A stretch of 64,000 nucleotides of DNA from Verrucomicrobiaceae bacterium (GTDB taxonomy: Bacteria; Verrucomicrobiota; Verrucomicrobiia; Verrucomicrobiales; Verrucomicrobiaceae): positions 80,410 to 144,409 of the forward strand of contig JAIXYN010000060.1 in assembly GCA_027490195.1 (NCBI GenBank). The letters are read 5' to 3'. The translations under genes and the position numbers were made by a program. This document shows, one piece after another, positions 15,157 through 23,167 of the stretch. The notes beneath the pieces were generated by a model that saw nothing but the letters and a program-made list of their open reading frames with translations, was not told the origin of the DNA and ran no database searches. The number at the start of each line of letters is the position of its first letter. Within the stretch, counting starts at the first letter, position 1.

Positions 15157-17544
15157 TCAATAATACTTCACCAGTCCGTCTCTCCACAGGGGCTTGAGCT
15201 GATCAATCGGTGAATCGATCAGGGTGGTGCCGTTGTGGGAGATGTTGAGGTAGGGGTCGCGCGTGGAGTCGCCGATGATGGTGAGGCCGGCGGCTTCGGC
15301 GGCGCTGACGTGTTCGGGGGCGATCTCAACAAGGAGGCGGCCTGGGGTTTCGCCAAAGAGGAGTTCGGCGGTGGTGAGGCCTGCGTGGGCGGGCATCTTG
15401 TCCGTGGCGATGCGGAGGCCGGCTTTGCCGCTGAAGGCCATTTCGGCCAGGGCGACGGCGAGACCGCCTTCACCGATGTCATGGGCGCTGAGGACGGCGC
15501 CCTTCTTCACGAGCTCAAAGTAGCGGCGGTAGGCGGCGAGGCTTTCGACTTCGCAGAAGTCGGGGCCGGCGTCCATGCCGATGCCCTTGGTGTACTTGGC
15601 GACGATACTGCCGCGCAGACCGGCGCTTGCTTTGCCAAGGATGGCGATCTTGCTGCCGACGCGGCGCAGGGAGGCACCGATGACGTGCTTGGCATCTTCC
15701 ACGACGCCGAAGCCGCTGAGCAGCAGCGTGACGGGGATGGAGACGGGGCCTTCGTCGGTGATGAAGTAGTTGTAGAAGCTGTCCTTGCCGGAGACGAAGG
15801 GCGCGGCGTAGGCGATGGCGGTCTTGGCCATGCCCTTGGTGCATTCAACGAGGGCACCGAGTTCGCGCTCGTTGTCGGGATTGCCCATGCAGAAATTGTC
15901 GAGGATGGCGATGCGGTCGGGATTGGCTCCCATGGCGACGAGCTGGCGCACGCACTCATCGACAACGGCGCGGCCCATGAGGTGCGGGTCGGTCTTGCCC
16001 CACTCGGGGAGCAAGGCGCAGGCAAGGGCGACGAGCTGCTGGCTGCCATCCACACGGATGACGCTGCCGTCCTGAGGTGCGTCGCCTGAAGCACCGGCGA
16101 GGGGCTTGAGGACGGTGTTGCCCTGCACTTCGTGATCGTATTCGCGGATGATCGGCTCACGGGAGACGATGGAGAAATCAGCGAGCAGAGTCTTGAGTGT
16201 GGCGGTCCAGGATTCCGGGCGCACGGGCACGACGGGCTTCACGGCTGGCGGGGTGCGCCATTTGGCCTTCATCTCACGGCGCGGGGCCTCGTGCAGAGCG
16301 GTGACGTGGAGATCGCAGACGATGGTGCCGTGATGAAAGACTTTGAGGCGCTGGGAGCCGTCGGCTTTGGCCAGCACGCAGAGCTCGGTCTGGTATATAG
16401 CAGCGAGTTCATGCATTGCAGCGAGGTCTTTTTCCTCGATGGCGATCACCATGCGCTCCTGGGATTCGCTGATGAAGACCTGCCAGCTTTCGAGGTCGGG
16501 GGCTTTGAGCGGGGCGTTTTCCAGCCACACTTCGCCGCCTGTATCACGCAGCATTTCGCCTGCGGCAGAGCTGAAACCACCCGCACCGCAGTCGGTGACG
16601 AACTGGATGAGGCCCTTCTCACGCGCGGCGAGCACGAAGTCAGCGGCCTTCTTTTCTTCGATGGGATTGCCGATCTGCACGGCGGTCTGGTCTTCTTCGT
16701 GGGAATCGGTGGTGAGCGATGCGGAGGAGAAGGTCGCGCCTTTGAGGCCGTCCTTGCCAGTGCGACCACCAGCGGCCACGAGCAGATGGCCAGGCTTCAC
16801 TTCCTTGGCGATGTCCTTGATGGGAATGATGCCGGCGGTGCCGCAGAAGACGAGGGGATTGTAAATGAAGGTGTCGTCAAACTGGATCGCGCCATTAACG
16901 GTGGGGATGCCCATGCGGTTGCCGTAGTCGCGCACACCGCGCACCACGCCACGCATGACGCCGAGCGGGTGGATGACGTCCTTGGCCTTGATGTCTTCCT
17001 GCTCAATGTTGGGCGGGCCGAAGCAGAACACGTCGATGGAGGCGACGGGCTTGGCGCCTTTGCCGGCGCCGAGGATGTCGCGGATTACGCCGCCGAGGCC
17101 GGTATTGGCACCTGCGTAGGGTTCGATGGCGCTGGGGTGGTTGTGCGTTTCTACCTTGAGGCACACGGCCTTGTCGGCGTCCAATCGCACGAAGCCGGCG
17201 TTGTCTTCAAAGGCACCGAGCACGAAGTCGGGCTTGTTTTTGCAGATCTCCTCCGTCACAGCGCGGATGTAGGTCTTGAACAGGCCGTCCACGACTTCTT
17301 CCTTGCCGTCGAGCGTGTGCTGGATCTTTGCGCCAAAAATGCGGTGCTTGCAGTGCTCGCTCCAGGTCTGGGCGATGACTTCCATCTCGACGTCCGTGGG
17401 CTCGCGGCCTTCTTCGTTGTAAATCTTCTGCACGGCCAGCATGTCGGCGCGTGAGAGCGAGAGCTTCATGCGCTTCGAGAGGTCGAGGAGCTGGTCGGCG
17501 TTGAGTTCGCGGAGGGGGATGGTGCGGAAAACGGCTTGGGACAT
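15157..17544 (-). CDS. purL: phosphoribosylformylglycinamidine synthase, PurL subunit
   Basis: The ATP-dependent step of purine synthesis that converts FGAR to FGAM, using ammonia delivered by PurQ. The 795-residue protein shows QTWSEHCKHR, KVETHNHPSAIEPYAGA, the glycine-rich GGRTGKDGLKGATFSS, TDCGAGGFSSAAGEM, FVSGKDSFYNY and SAHDIGEGGLAVALAE, i.e. both AIRS-like halves. There is no C-terminal glutaminase domain, so it is the small type needing separate PurS and PurQ, neither of which is adjacent. It is somewhat longer than the usual 720-760 residues. The ATG at 17544 gives MSQAVFRTIPL; an upstream extension to 17640 is Pro-rich and unlikely. Confidence 0.95.
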   Translation of the reverse strand: MSQAVFRTIPLRELNADQLLDLSKRMKLSLSRADMLAVQKIYNEEGREPTDVEMEVIAQTWSEHCKHRIFGAKIQHTLDGKEEVVDGLFKTYIRAVTEEICKNKPDFVLGAFEDNAGFVRLDADKAVCLKVETHNHPSAIEPYAGANTGLGGVIRDILGAGKGAKPVASIDVFCFGPPNIEQEDIKAKDVIHPLGVMRGVVRGVRDYGNRMGIPTVNGAIQFDDTFIYNPLVFCGTAGIIPIKDIAKEVKPGHLLVAAGGRTGKDGLKGATFSSASLTTDSHEEDQTAVQIGNPIEEKKAADFVLAAREKGLIQFVTDCGAGGFSSAAGEMLRDTGGEVWLENAPLKAPDLESWQVFISESQERMVIAIEEKDLAAMHELAAIYQTELCVLAKADGSQRLKVFHHGTIVCDLHVTALHEAPRREMKAKWRTPPAVKPVVPVRPESWTATLKTLLADFSIVSREPIIREYDHEVQGNTVLKPLAGASGDAPQDGSVIRVDGSQQLVALACALLPEWGKTDPHLMGRAVVDECVRQLVAMGANPDRIAILDNFCMGNPDNERELGALVECTKGMAKTAIAYAAPFVSGKDSFYNYFITDEGPVSIPVTLLLSGFGVVEDAKHVIGASLRRVGSKIAILGKASAGLRGSIVAKYTKGIGMDAGPDFCEVESLAAYRRYFELVKKGAVLSAHDIGEGGLAVALAEMAFSGKAGLRIATDKMPAHAGLTTAELLFGETPGRLLVEIAPEHVSAAEAAGLTIIGDSTRDPYLNISHNGTTLIDSPIDQLKPLWRDGLVKYY

Positions 17545-17664
17545 GGGTGGGACCCCCTGACTTGGCGAGGAATCCGCCGTGTTCAATGGCGGAGGGGGAG
17601 GAAAATGACGGGGATTGCTTCGATTACCGTCGGAGGTCACTGGGACCAGACTGTTTTTACCCCC

Positions 17665-18327
17665 TTAAGCTGCGGGCAAGGCCTTCTCGGCAATGGCCAT
17701 GCGCAGGCGGTTCAGAAACGCCTGAAGTTCAGCAGGTTCCAGGTGGCGTATCATCCATGCAGGCAGTTCGGTAACTCGCAGTCCGTCCAAGAGCATGGCG
17801 ACGACTGCGGGCTCCCAACCGCCGTCTTTGGTCTGGGCGTCCGGAAGAGCGGCTAGCAGGTCATGGCCCGCTTGTTCAAGGAAGTAGAGGTCCACCACAT
17901 CCTTCAATTCGGTGCGGCTTAGCAGCGTGGTCAGCTTGTTGGCGATAATTTCTCGTAGCGTGTCCACGCGAATGCCGTCGAAGTCTGCTTTCTGCGTATC
18001 AAGCTGTGGTGCGCGATCCACGACGACATCCACTAGTTCACGTTCTTCAGCACGCGTAAGGCGGAAGCGGTGAAAGTCGGGGGCGGTGCGCAGGGCTTGG
18101 CATTCTGCTTTGATTTCAACAGCGACACGGTGCACAAGGTTTTGCACTTCGATTCCCTCAACCTCGTCGCTGGTAAAGAGGTCCAGATCATAAGAGCGGC
18201 GGTGATCGAGGTAAAAAAGCCCGAGAGCGCTGCCGCCCGTGAGGAAAAAACGCTGCTCTTGCGCGAACCAAGCGCGAAGAAAATCACGTTTCAGCGGTGT
18301 GCAGGCGTTAGATTCTTCCCAGCTCAT
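17665..18327 (-). CDS. AbiEii/AbiGii-type nucleotidyltransferase (toxin-like)
   Basis: About 220 residues with the nucleotidyltransferase signature FFLTGGSALGLFYLDHR followed by SYDLDLF, i.e. GGSA and DLDLF with the two catalytic aspartates, and the later KADFDGIRVDTLREIIANK, where the family has a conserved lysine helix. This is the fold of AbiEii toxins and related MNT-like enzymes that modify tRNA or proteins with nucleotides. The ATG at 18327 is chosen because residues before it are compositionally out of character. It overlaps the small gene at 18308-18589 by 20 bases, as toxin-antitoxin pairs often do. Whether it is toxic is inference. Confidence 0.78.
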   Translation of the reverse strand: MSWEESNACTPLKRDFLRAWFAQEQRFFLTGGSALGLFYLDHRRSYDLDLFTSDEVEGIEVQNLVHRVAVEIKAECQALRTAPDFHRFRLTRAEERELVDVVVDRAPQLDTQKADFDGIRVDTLREIIANKLTTLLSRTELKDVVDLYFLEQAGHDLLAALPDAQTKDGGWEPAVVAMLLDGLRVTELPAWMIRHLEPAELQAFLNRLRMAIAEKALPAA

Positions 18328-18589
18328 GAGCGGCGCGGAGGAGATGTTCCCAGACGGGACGACGACGGCCAAGCATGGGGCTGAGCTGTGGGAAGCTCTC
18401 GGCAACCTGATGAAGGGTAAGGAACTGCCAGACTTGGTCCACCCGTGCCTCGCGCATGAGCCAGGCGGCGGTGTGCAGCCAGTCAACACCCGTGCTGGTG
18501 GCTAGACGAGCTCGCAGACTGGAAGCCGTTTCAGGACGGTCCCAAGCAAAATCGAGATTGTCAGCGGGCATGGCAGCTACTGGCGGCAT
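18308..18589 (-). CDS. small partner protein of the nucleotidyltransferase
   Basis: A 93-residue soluble protein (an internal ATG at 18571 would give 87). It contains GVDWLHTAAWLMREARVDQV and ends LRAAHELGRI, with two Trp-rich helices. I recall similar short proteins beside AbiEii-like nucleotidyltransferases but know no named family. The stop codon lies inside the downstream gene, so the two are translated together. An antitoxin role is a reasonable guess from layout only; it does not look like the larger AbiEi winged-helix protein. Confidence 0.6.
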   Translation of the reverse strand: MPPVAAMPADNLDFAWDRPETASSLRARLATSTGVDWLHTAAWLMREARVDQVWQFLTLHQVAESFPQLSPMLGRRRPVWEHLLRAAHELGRI

Positions 18590-18698
18590 AGAGCGAGAGT
18601 AACGGCCTGCGGCAGGCCCGTCAAGCCGAGTGCAGCACGGATAGGAGGTGGTGTGAAACGGTTGCTGTTCTTTGGCTCCCCGCTTTTATCCTAGCATC

Positions 18699-19907
18699 AT
18701 GGCAACCATCGCAGTTCTCGGCACGCTCGACACCAAAGGTTACGAACACGCCTACGTGGCGGACATCATCCGCGCACGCGGGCATCAAACGCTCCTGATT
18801 GACACCGGCAGCGGGGATGTGCCGCAGGTAAAGCCGGATGTCACCCGCGAGCAGGTCGCAGCGGCGGGGAAGGTGGAGCTCGCGGGCATCATGGAGCGCC
18901 AGGACCGTGGCGAAGCAGTGACGGCGATGGCAGGGGCAGCGGCGGCGTTTTTGTCGGCCCTGGTCGCCAGTGGCAAGGTGCAGGGGGTGATCTCGCTCGG
19001 CGGTGGCGGCGGCACAGCCATCGGCACCGCAGCGATGCGGGCGCTGCCAGTTGGTTTTCCAAAGGTGATGGTCTCCACCCTGGCCGCTGGTAACGTGGCG
19101 CCTTACGTTGGCACGAAGGACATCGTGATGTTTCCAAGCATCGTCGATGTCAGCGGCATCAACCGCATTTCCCGCGTGCTGCTGGCCCGTGCGGCCGGGG
19201 CGATCTGCGGCATGGTGGAAACCACGGTGCCTGCAGGAGAAGACAAGCCGCTGATTGCCGCCTCGATGTTTGGCAATACGACCGAATGCGTGAACCGGGC
19301 GAAGCAGGTGCTTGAAGACGCTGGTTATGAAGTCCTCGTCTTCCACTCCACAGGCACGGGCGGCAAGATCATGGAGTCGCTGATCGAAAGCGGAATGTTT
19401 GCCGGTGTGCTCGACATCACCACCACCGAGTGGGCGGATGAACTTGTGGGAGGCATCCTTGGCGCGGGGCCGACACGACTCGATGCAGCGGGCAAATTAG
19501 GCGTTCCGGCCATCGTGACCCCGGGCTGTCTCGACATGGTGAACTTCGGCGAGCGTGCGAGTGTTCCGACAAAATTTGATGGGCGCACCTTCTACATCCA
19601 CAATCCACAGGTCACACTCATGCGCACCAACGCCGCCGAATGCGCTGAACTGGGCCGCATCCTCGCGGAGAAGGTGAATGCGTATCGCGGACCCGTGACG
19701 GTGCTGCTACCGTTGAAGGCCATTAGCATCATCAGCGCTGATGGGAAACCGTTTCATGATGCAGAGGCCGATGCAGCACTGTTTGACGCAATCCGCAAGC
19801 ACCTGCGCCATGGTATTCCACTCATCGAGATGGAGTGCGAGATCAATGCGCCTGAGTTTGCGGCGGCGTGTGCGCAGGCGCTGATTCTGAGCTTGCCAGC
19901 CAAATGA
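18699..19907 (+). CDS. Tm-1-like ATP-binding domain protein (UPF0261)
   Basis: About 402 residues of the UPF0261/Tm-1 N-terminal family. Signatures: IAVLGTLDTKGYEHAYVAD at the start, GVISLGGGGGTAIGTAAMR, the KVMVSTLAAGNVAPYVG segment, and the second half with VFHSTGTGGKIMESLIE and TTEWADELVGG. Tomato Tm-1 binds a viral helicase; bacterial members are thought to be ATP-binding proteins of unknown, possibly hydrolytic or catabolic, role. The ATG at 18699 gives MATIAVLGTLD and is preferred to the one in frame at 18672. It is 22 bases before the next gene, probably one operon. Confidence 0.9.
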   Translation: MATIAVLGTLDTKGYEHAYVADIIRARGHQTLLIDTGSGDVPQVKPDVTREQVAAAGKVELAGIMERQDRGEAVTAMAGAAAAFLSALVASGKVQGVISLGGGGGTAIGTAAMRALPVGFPKVMVSTLAAGNVAPYVGTKDIVMFPSIVDVSGINRISRVLLARAAGAICGMVETTVPAGEDKPLIAASMFGNTTECVNRAKQVLEDAGYEVLVFHSTGTGGKIMESLIESGMFAGVLDITTTEWADELVGGILGAGPTRLDAAGKLGVPAIVTPGCLDMVNFGERASVPTKFDGRTFYIHNPQVTLMRTNAAECAELGRILAEKVNAYRGPVTVLLPLKAISIISADGKPFHDAEADAALFDAIRKHLRHGIPLIEMECEINAPEFAAACAQALILSLPAK

Positions 19908-19929
19908 TTGACGCCACCTTGGCCGCACG

Positions 19930-20523
19930 ATGAACTACCCGCTCACCTTTCGCTTCAAGCTCCTGGCATTTTCGCCGCAGATTTATGTGACGGATGCCAA
20001 CGGCAATACGATCTGCTATGTGAAGCAGAAGTTGTTTCGCTTCAAAGAGAAGGTGGAGGTGTTCACGGATGACACGCGGCAGACGCTGCTGGCGACGATC
20101 GAAGCGGACCGCATCATCGACTGGTCGGCGCGCTACACGTTCAGATCACCGACGGGGCAGGTTCTCGGTGCGGTGGGCAGGCGTGGATTGAAATCCATGT
20201 GGAAGGCGCATTACGATGTGTTCGCTCCCGGTGCGCAGACACCGACGTTTGCGATTCAGGAGGTCAATCCTTTCGTCAAGCTGCTGGACGCCCTGGTGGG
20301 CGGGATTCCGGTGCTCGGCATGTTCACCGGCTACATGCTGCACCCGAGCTACATCGCCAGCCGTGGCGAAGCCGGTGCTACGACACTGCGCCTTACCAAG
20401 CAGTCCGCTTTTTTCGAAGGCCGCTTTGGATTGACGCAGGAAGGCCCGGCGGATGATGGCGAACAACTGGCACTGCTGCTGTCCTTCCTCATGATGAATC
20501 TGCTGGAGCGGGCGCGGGGATAA
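19930..20523 (+). CDS. LURP-one-related / Tubby-C-like beta-barrel protein
   Basis: A 197-residue protein that resembles the LURP-one-related (PF04525-type) Tubby-like fold: repeated beta strands with YVTDANGNTICYVKQKLFRF, EVFTDDTRQTLLATIEADR, YTFRSPTGQVLGAVGRRG and AHYDVFAPG. This pattern (native ligand-like strand pairs ending in a hydrophobic helix) fits that family; the C-terminal LLLSFLMMNLLERARG is the buried helix. Bacterial members are thought to bind membranes or lipids, but no function is proven. It follows the Tm-1-like gene closely and ends at a double hairpin. Confidence 0.65.
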   Translation: MNYPLTFRFKLLAFSPQIYVTDANGNTICYVKQKLFRFKEKVEVFTDDTRQTLLATIEADRIIDWSARYTFRSPTGQVLGAVGRRGLKSMWKAHYDVFAPGAQTPTFAIQEVNPFVKLLDALVGGIPVLGMFTGYMLHPSYIASRGEAGATTLRLTKQSAFFEGRFGLTQEGPADDGEQLALLLSFLMMNLLERARG

Positions 20524-20534
20524 GAGGAATAGCC

Positions 20535-20574
20535 CTGTTCCTGCGGAACAGAGATCCTTGTTGCACAGCAACAA
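20535..20574. terminator. double hairpin between convergent genes
   Basis: CTGTTCC (20535-20541) pairs with GGAACAG (20545-20551) over a TGC loop, and TTGTTGC (20558-20564) pairs with GCAACAA (20568-20574) over ACA. Both are perfect 7-bp stems placed exactly between the two convergent stop codons, so they probably end transcription from both sides. Confidence 0.65.
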
Positions 20575-20576
20575 CG

Positions 20577-20858
20577 CTACTTTGACAAGCGCTCAAGCAC
20601 GGCTGCTGGCAGCTCCACGGTCTTCTGCCGGCTGGAGGTGCCGCGCAGCAATGTGATCTGGCCTTTGGGGCAGTCGAGAGCTTCGGCCAGGAATCGGATG
20701 AGCTCGGTGTTGGCTTTGCCATCCACGGGCGGTGCGTGCAGTTTCACCAGCAGCACGGGGCGGCCTTTTTCATCGGCAGTCCAGCCAGCGAACTCGGATT
20801 TCTTCGCGTTCGGTGACACGCGGACGGCGAGCTGGGCACGGTCGTTGGAGGCAGCCAT
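20577..20858 (-). CDS. DUF167 / UPF0235 family protein
   Basis: A 93-residue protein from the ATG at 20858. It shows the family core AVRVSPNAKKSEFAGW, the stretch LLVKLHAPPVDGKANTELI and ITLLRGTSSRQKTVEL. These are small YggU-like proteins whose structure is known but whose role is not; a nucleic-acid-related function has been suggested. It is the last gene of the MoxR-DUF58-VWA operon, starting two bases after the stop of the preceding gene. Confidence 0.88.
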   Translation of the reverse strand: MAASNDRAQLAVRVSPNAKKSEFAGWTADEKGRPVLLVKLHAPPVDGKANTELIRFLAEALDCPKGQITLLRGTSSRQKTVELPAAVLERLSK

Positions 20859-20860
20859 GA

Positions 20861-23155
20861 TCAAACAAGCTTGAGGCGCTTGCGCATGAGCCACTCGACG
20901 GTGAGCAGCAGGATGGCGGCACCAAACCACCACCAACTGGACCAGAGATTGGTCTCCTGGGTGATGACCTGCTTGCGGTCGATGCTTTGCAGCAGGCTGG
21001 GAAGATCGGTGGCGGCTTGTTCCTCGCGCAGGAAACGGCCGCCGCTGTTGGTGGCCATGGTTTCAAGCAGCGTGCGGTTCATGGTGAGCGTGGCCCACTC
21101 GGGATTGCCGGTGTCGGAGACGTGCAGAGAGAGGCGTGCCTCATTGCGCGGGGCGCTGGGGCTTTCCGCCACGGCGATTTCATAAGTGCCGGCCTTGAGT
21201 GGTGGCGTGAGGGCGCGATAAACACCGATATGCGTTGGGTCTGCTTCGAGCTGCAGGGTGGCCACTTCAGCACCGTCATGCAGAAGGTAGGCGCGGGGCT
21301 GCGCATCAGTGATGATCTCGCCTTTGTCATTGCGCACACGTACACGAATTTCGGAGGCTTCACCCGGCGAGTAGCGCAGGCGGTCGGTGCCGAGGGAGAG
21401 TTTCTTTTGGTCGATCTGAAATGGTGGAGCGGCGATCCACGCACCGAGCTGCATCCACAGACGCTGATGGTACAAATCAGCGACTTGGAAGCGCCAGCGC
21501 CAGAGTTCATCCGTGGCGAGGTAAAGCACCGCACCGGCACCGACCTGACGAAAGACGATCACGGGCTGCCGCGCAGTGGCGAGCGTGATGGCGGCGGGCA
21601 GCGCCTCGACATTTGCATGCCAGTTCACCTTGGACAGCGTGGGCCACAGCGCGGTGTTGGCGCTGGGGCTGTCGCTGAGGCGCAATGCATCGAAGCGCTG
21701 GCCATCGGTGGTGAGTTCGAGGCTGGTGGGCACTTGTTTGAGGTTGGAGGGGCCAAACTTGACCGGGATAAGCGGGGCAGTCTTGCCCTGGCTCCATTCG
21801 TGCAGTTTGCCGCGCTGGCCATCGATCATGATCAATCCGCCGCCACGTTTTTCGACGAACTCGAGGACCCAGTCGAGGCTTTCCGACTTGAGGCGGTTCA
21901 ATGCAACATCGCCGAGAATAATGAGGTCGTAGCTGAGCAGTTCGTCGCGCGTTTTGGGGAAGTTTTTTTGCAGGCTGCCATTGGCAGCGTTGTCTGCCAT
22001 GTCATCAAAGATGGCCGTGGCCTGCCAGCGTTCATCGCGGTCGAAGTGGTTGTGAATGTATCGTGACTCCCAGCGCGGACGGCCGTCGAGGATGAGCACT
22101 TTGCGTTTCTTTTCCAGCAGATGAATGGAGAGCTCGCGGGCATTGTTGGAGCGCGTCTTTTCCAGCGCAGCGCGGTCACCGCTGGCGGAGATCAGGATGT
22201 TCACGCTGCGCAGTGTTTTGTCGCGCTGACCGGGGGCAGGTGGTGGCAACTCGGTGACGGGGAAGATGAAATCGAAACTCTTCTCGCCTTTGCCTGTGGT
22301 GGTGAAATCCTTTTTCCATAGCACCTTGCCCTGGCTCTCTATGCGCACGTTTGCTGAAATGCCGACGGGCATGCTGTCATTGACGGTGAGGCGGCCCTGG
22401 AAGTTTTCTTTGGAAAACACGGATTCGGGAGCGGTGACGGCTAGTAGGGCCAGATCAGGTGGAGGGATCTCGGTACCGAAGCCGATGGTGAAGATGGCGG
22501 TGCCGCTGGCCTTGAGCGCTGTGCTGAATTCTTCGGGAGAGCCGGTGGAGTTGTGCTGGCCATCAGAGAGCACGACGAGTGCGGTGCCAGTGGTGGCGGG
22601 ACCAAGCGCGGCGCGCAGTGTTTGATCGAGATTGGTGATCGGCGAGGTGGCGGGCAGTTCAAATGTGGCCGGCATGTCGCCAGAGGTGTCCTTGCCGCCC
22701 TGGCGGTACCACCACAGGCGCTGCGTGTTCATGCCACGCAGGGCCACGAGTTCCACATCCTGAGTCTCGGCGAGTTTTTTCAGCAGTGGGGTCGTGCCTT
22801 TGAGCAGGAGATCCTCGGCTCGTTGGAAGCGAGCTTTGGAAGTGCCTGGGGCAGCGCCGGCGGCTTCATCCGTGAGCTGCATGCTGGCGGAGCTGTCCAC
22901 CGCGACAATGACGCGGCCTAGTTGACGCAAGGTGGTGACGTGACGCAGGATCGGGCCGGCGAGTGCCAGAACGAGAATGAAGACCGCAAGCGAACGCAGG
23001 ATGGCGGGCACCTGCGCGGCGCGGCTGCCGACGTACTTCAATTCACGGCGGTAGAGAAACCACATCAGGGCCGCGAGACCGAACGCGAGCACGACCACCG
23101 GGAGCGGCGAGTAGCCGCCGGTAAAGCGCAGGGTGGTTTCGGTCTGGGGTGTCAT
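20861..23155 (-). CDS. large VWA-domain membrane protein with glutamine-amidotransferase-like region
   Basis: 764 residues: two N-terminal membrane helices (about 17-35 and 48-66), a von Willebrand A domain with the metal site VAVDSSASMQL, then about residues 335-560 with a Rossmann-like region (KVLILDGRPRWESRYIHN, YDLIILGDVALN, GGLIMIDGQRG) that resembles class I glutamine-amidotransferase-like folds without a clear catalytic cysteine, a beta-rich part, and a final helix near the C-terminus (WWWFGAAILLLTVEWLM). It follows a second VWA protein in a MoxR-associated operon. Such proteins are thought to act as metal-dependent assembly platforms, but the partner here is unknown. Confidence 0.82.
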   Translation of the reverse strand: MTPQTETTLRFTGGYSPLPVVVLAFGLAALMWFLYRRELKYVGSRAAQVPAILRSLAVFILVLALAGPILRHVTTLRQLGRVIVAVDSSASMQLTDEAAGAAPGTSKARFQRAEDLLLKGTTPLLKKLAETQDVELVALRGMNTQRLWWYRQGGKDTSGDMPATFELPATSPITNLDQTLRAALGPATTGTALVVLSDGQHNSTGSPEEFSTALKASGTAIFTIGFGTEIPPPDLALLAVTAPESVFSKENFQGRLTVNDSMPVGISANVRIESQGKVLWKKDFTTTGKGEKSFDFIFPVTELPPPAPGQRDKTLRSVNILISASGDRAALEKTRSNNARELSIHLLEKKRKVLILDGRPRWESRYIHNHFDRDERWQATAIFDDMADNAANGSLQKNFPKTRDELLSYDLIILGDVALNRLKSESLDWVLEFVEKRGGGLIMIDGQRGKLHEWSQGKTAPLIPVKFGPSNLKQVPTSLELTTDGQRFDALRLSDSPSANTALWPTLSKVNWHANVEALPAAITLATARQPVIVFRQVGAGAVLYLATDELWRWRFQVADLYHQRLWMQLGAWIAAPPFQIDQKKLSLGTDRLRYSPGEASEIRVRVRNDKGEIITDAQPRAYLLHDGAEVATLQLEADPTHIGVYRALTPPLKAGTYEIAVAESPSAPRNEARLSLHVSDTGNPEWATLTMNRTLLETMATNSGGRFLREEQAATDLPSLLQSIDRKQVITQETNLWSSWWWFGAAILLLTVEWLMRKRLKLV

Positions 23156-23167
23156 GCGTTAAACGTA

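Noticed and set aside
16132..17454. Long open frame (440 codons) on the plus strand across the purL gene
   Set aside because: It is the antisense of purL, whose motifs are all present on the minus strand; Gly/Asp/Val-rich translation is the usual shadow of a high-GC gene.
20987..22066. Open frame of 359 codons on the plus strand over the large VWA gene
   Set aside because: Antisense shadow; repeated charged Gly-rich translation with no domain.
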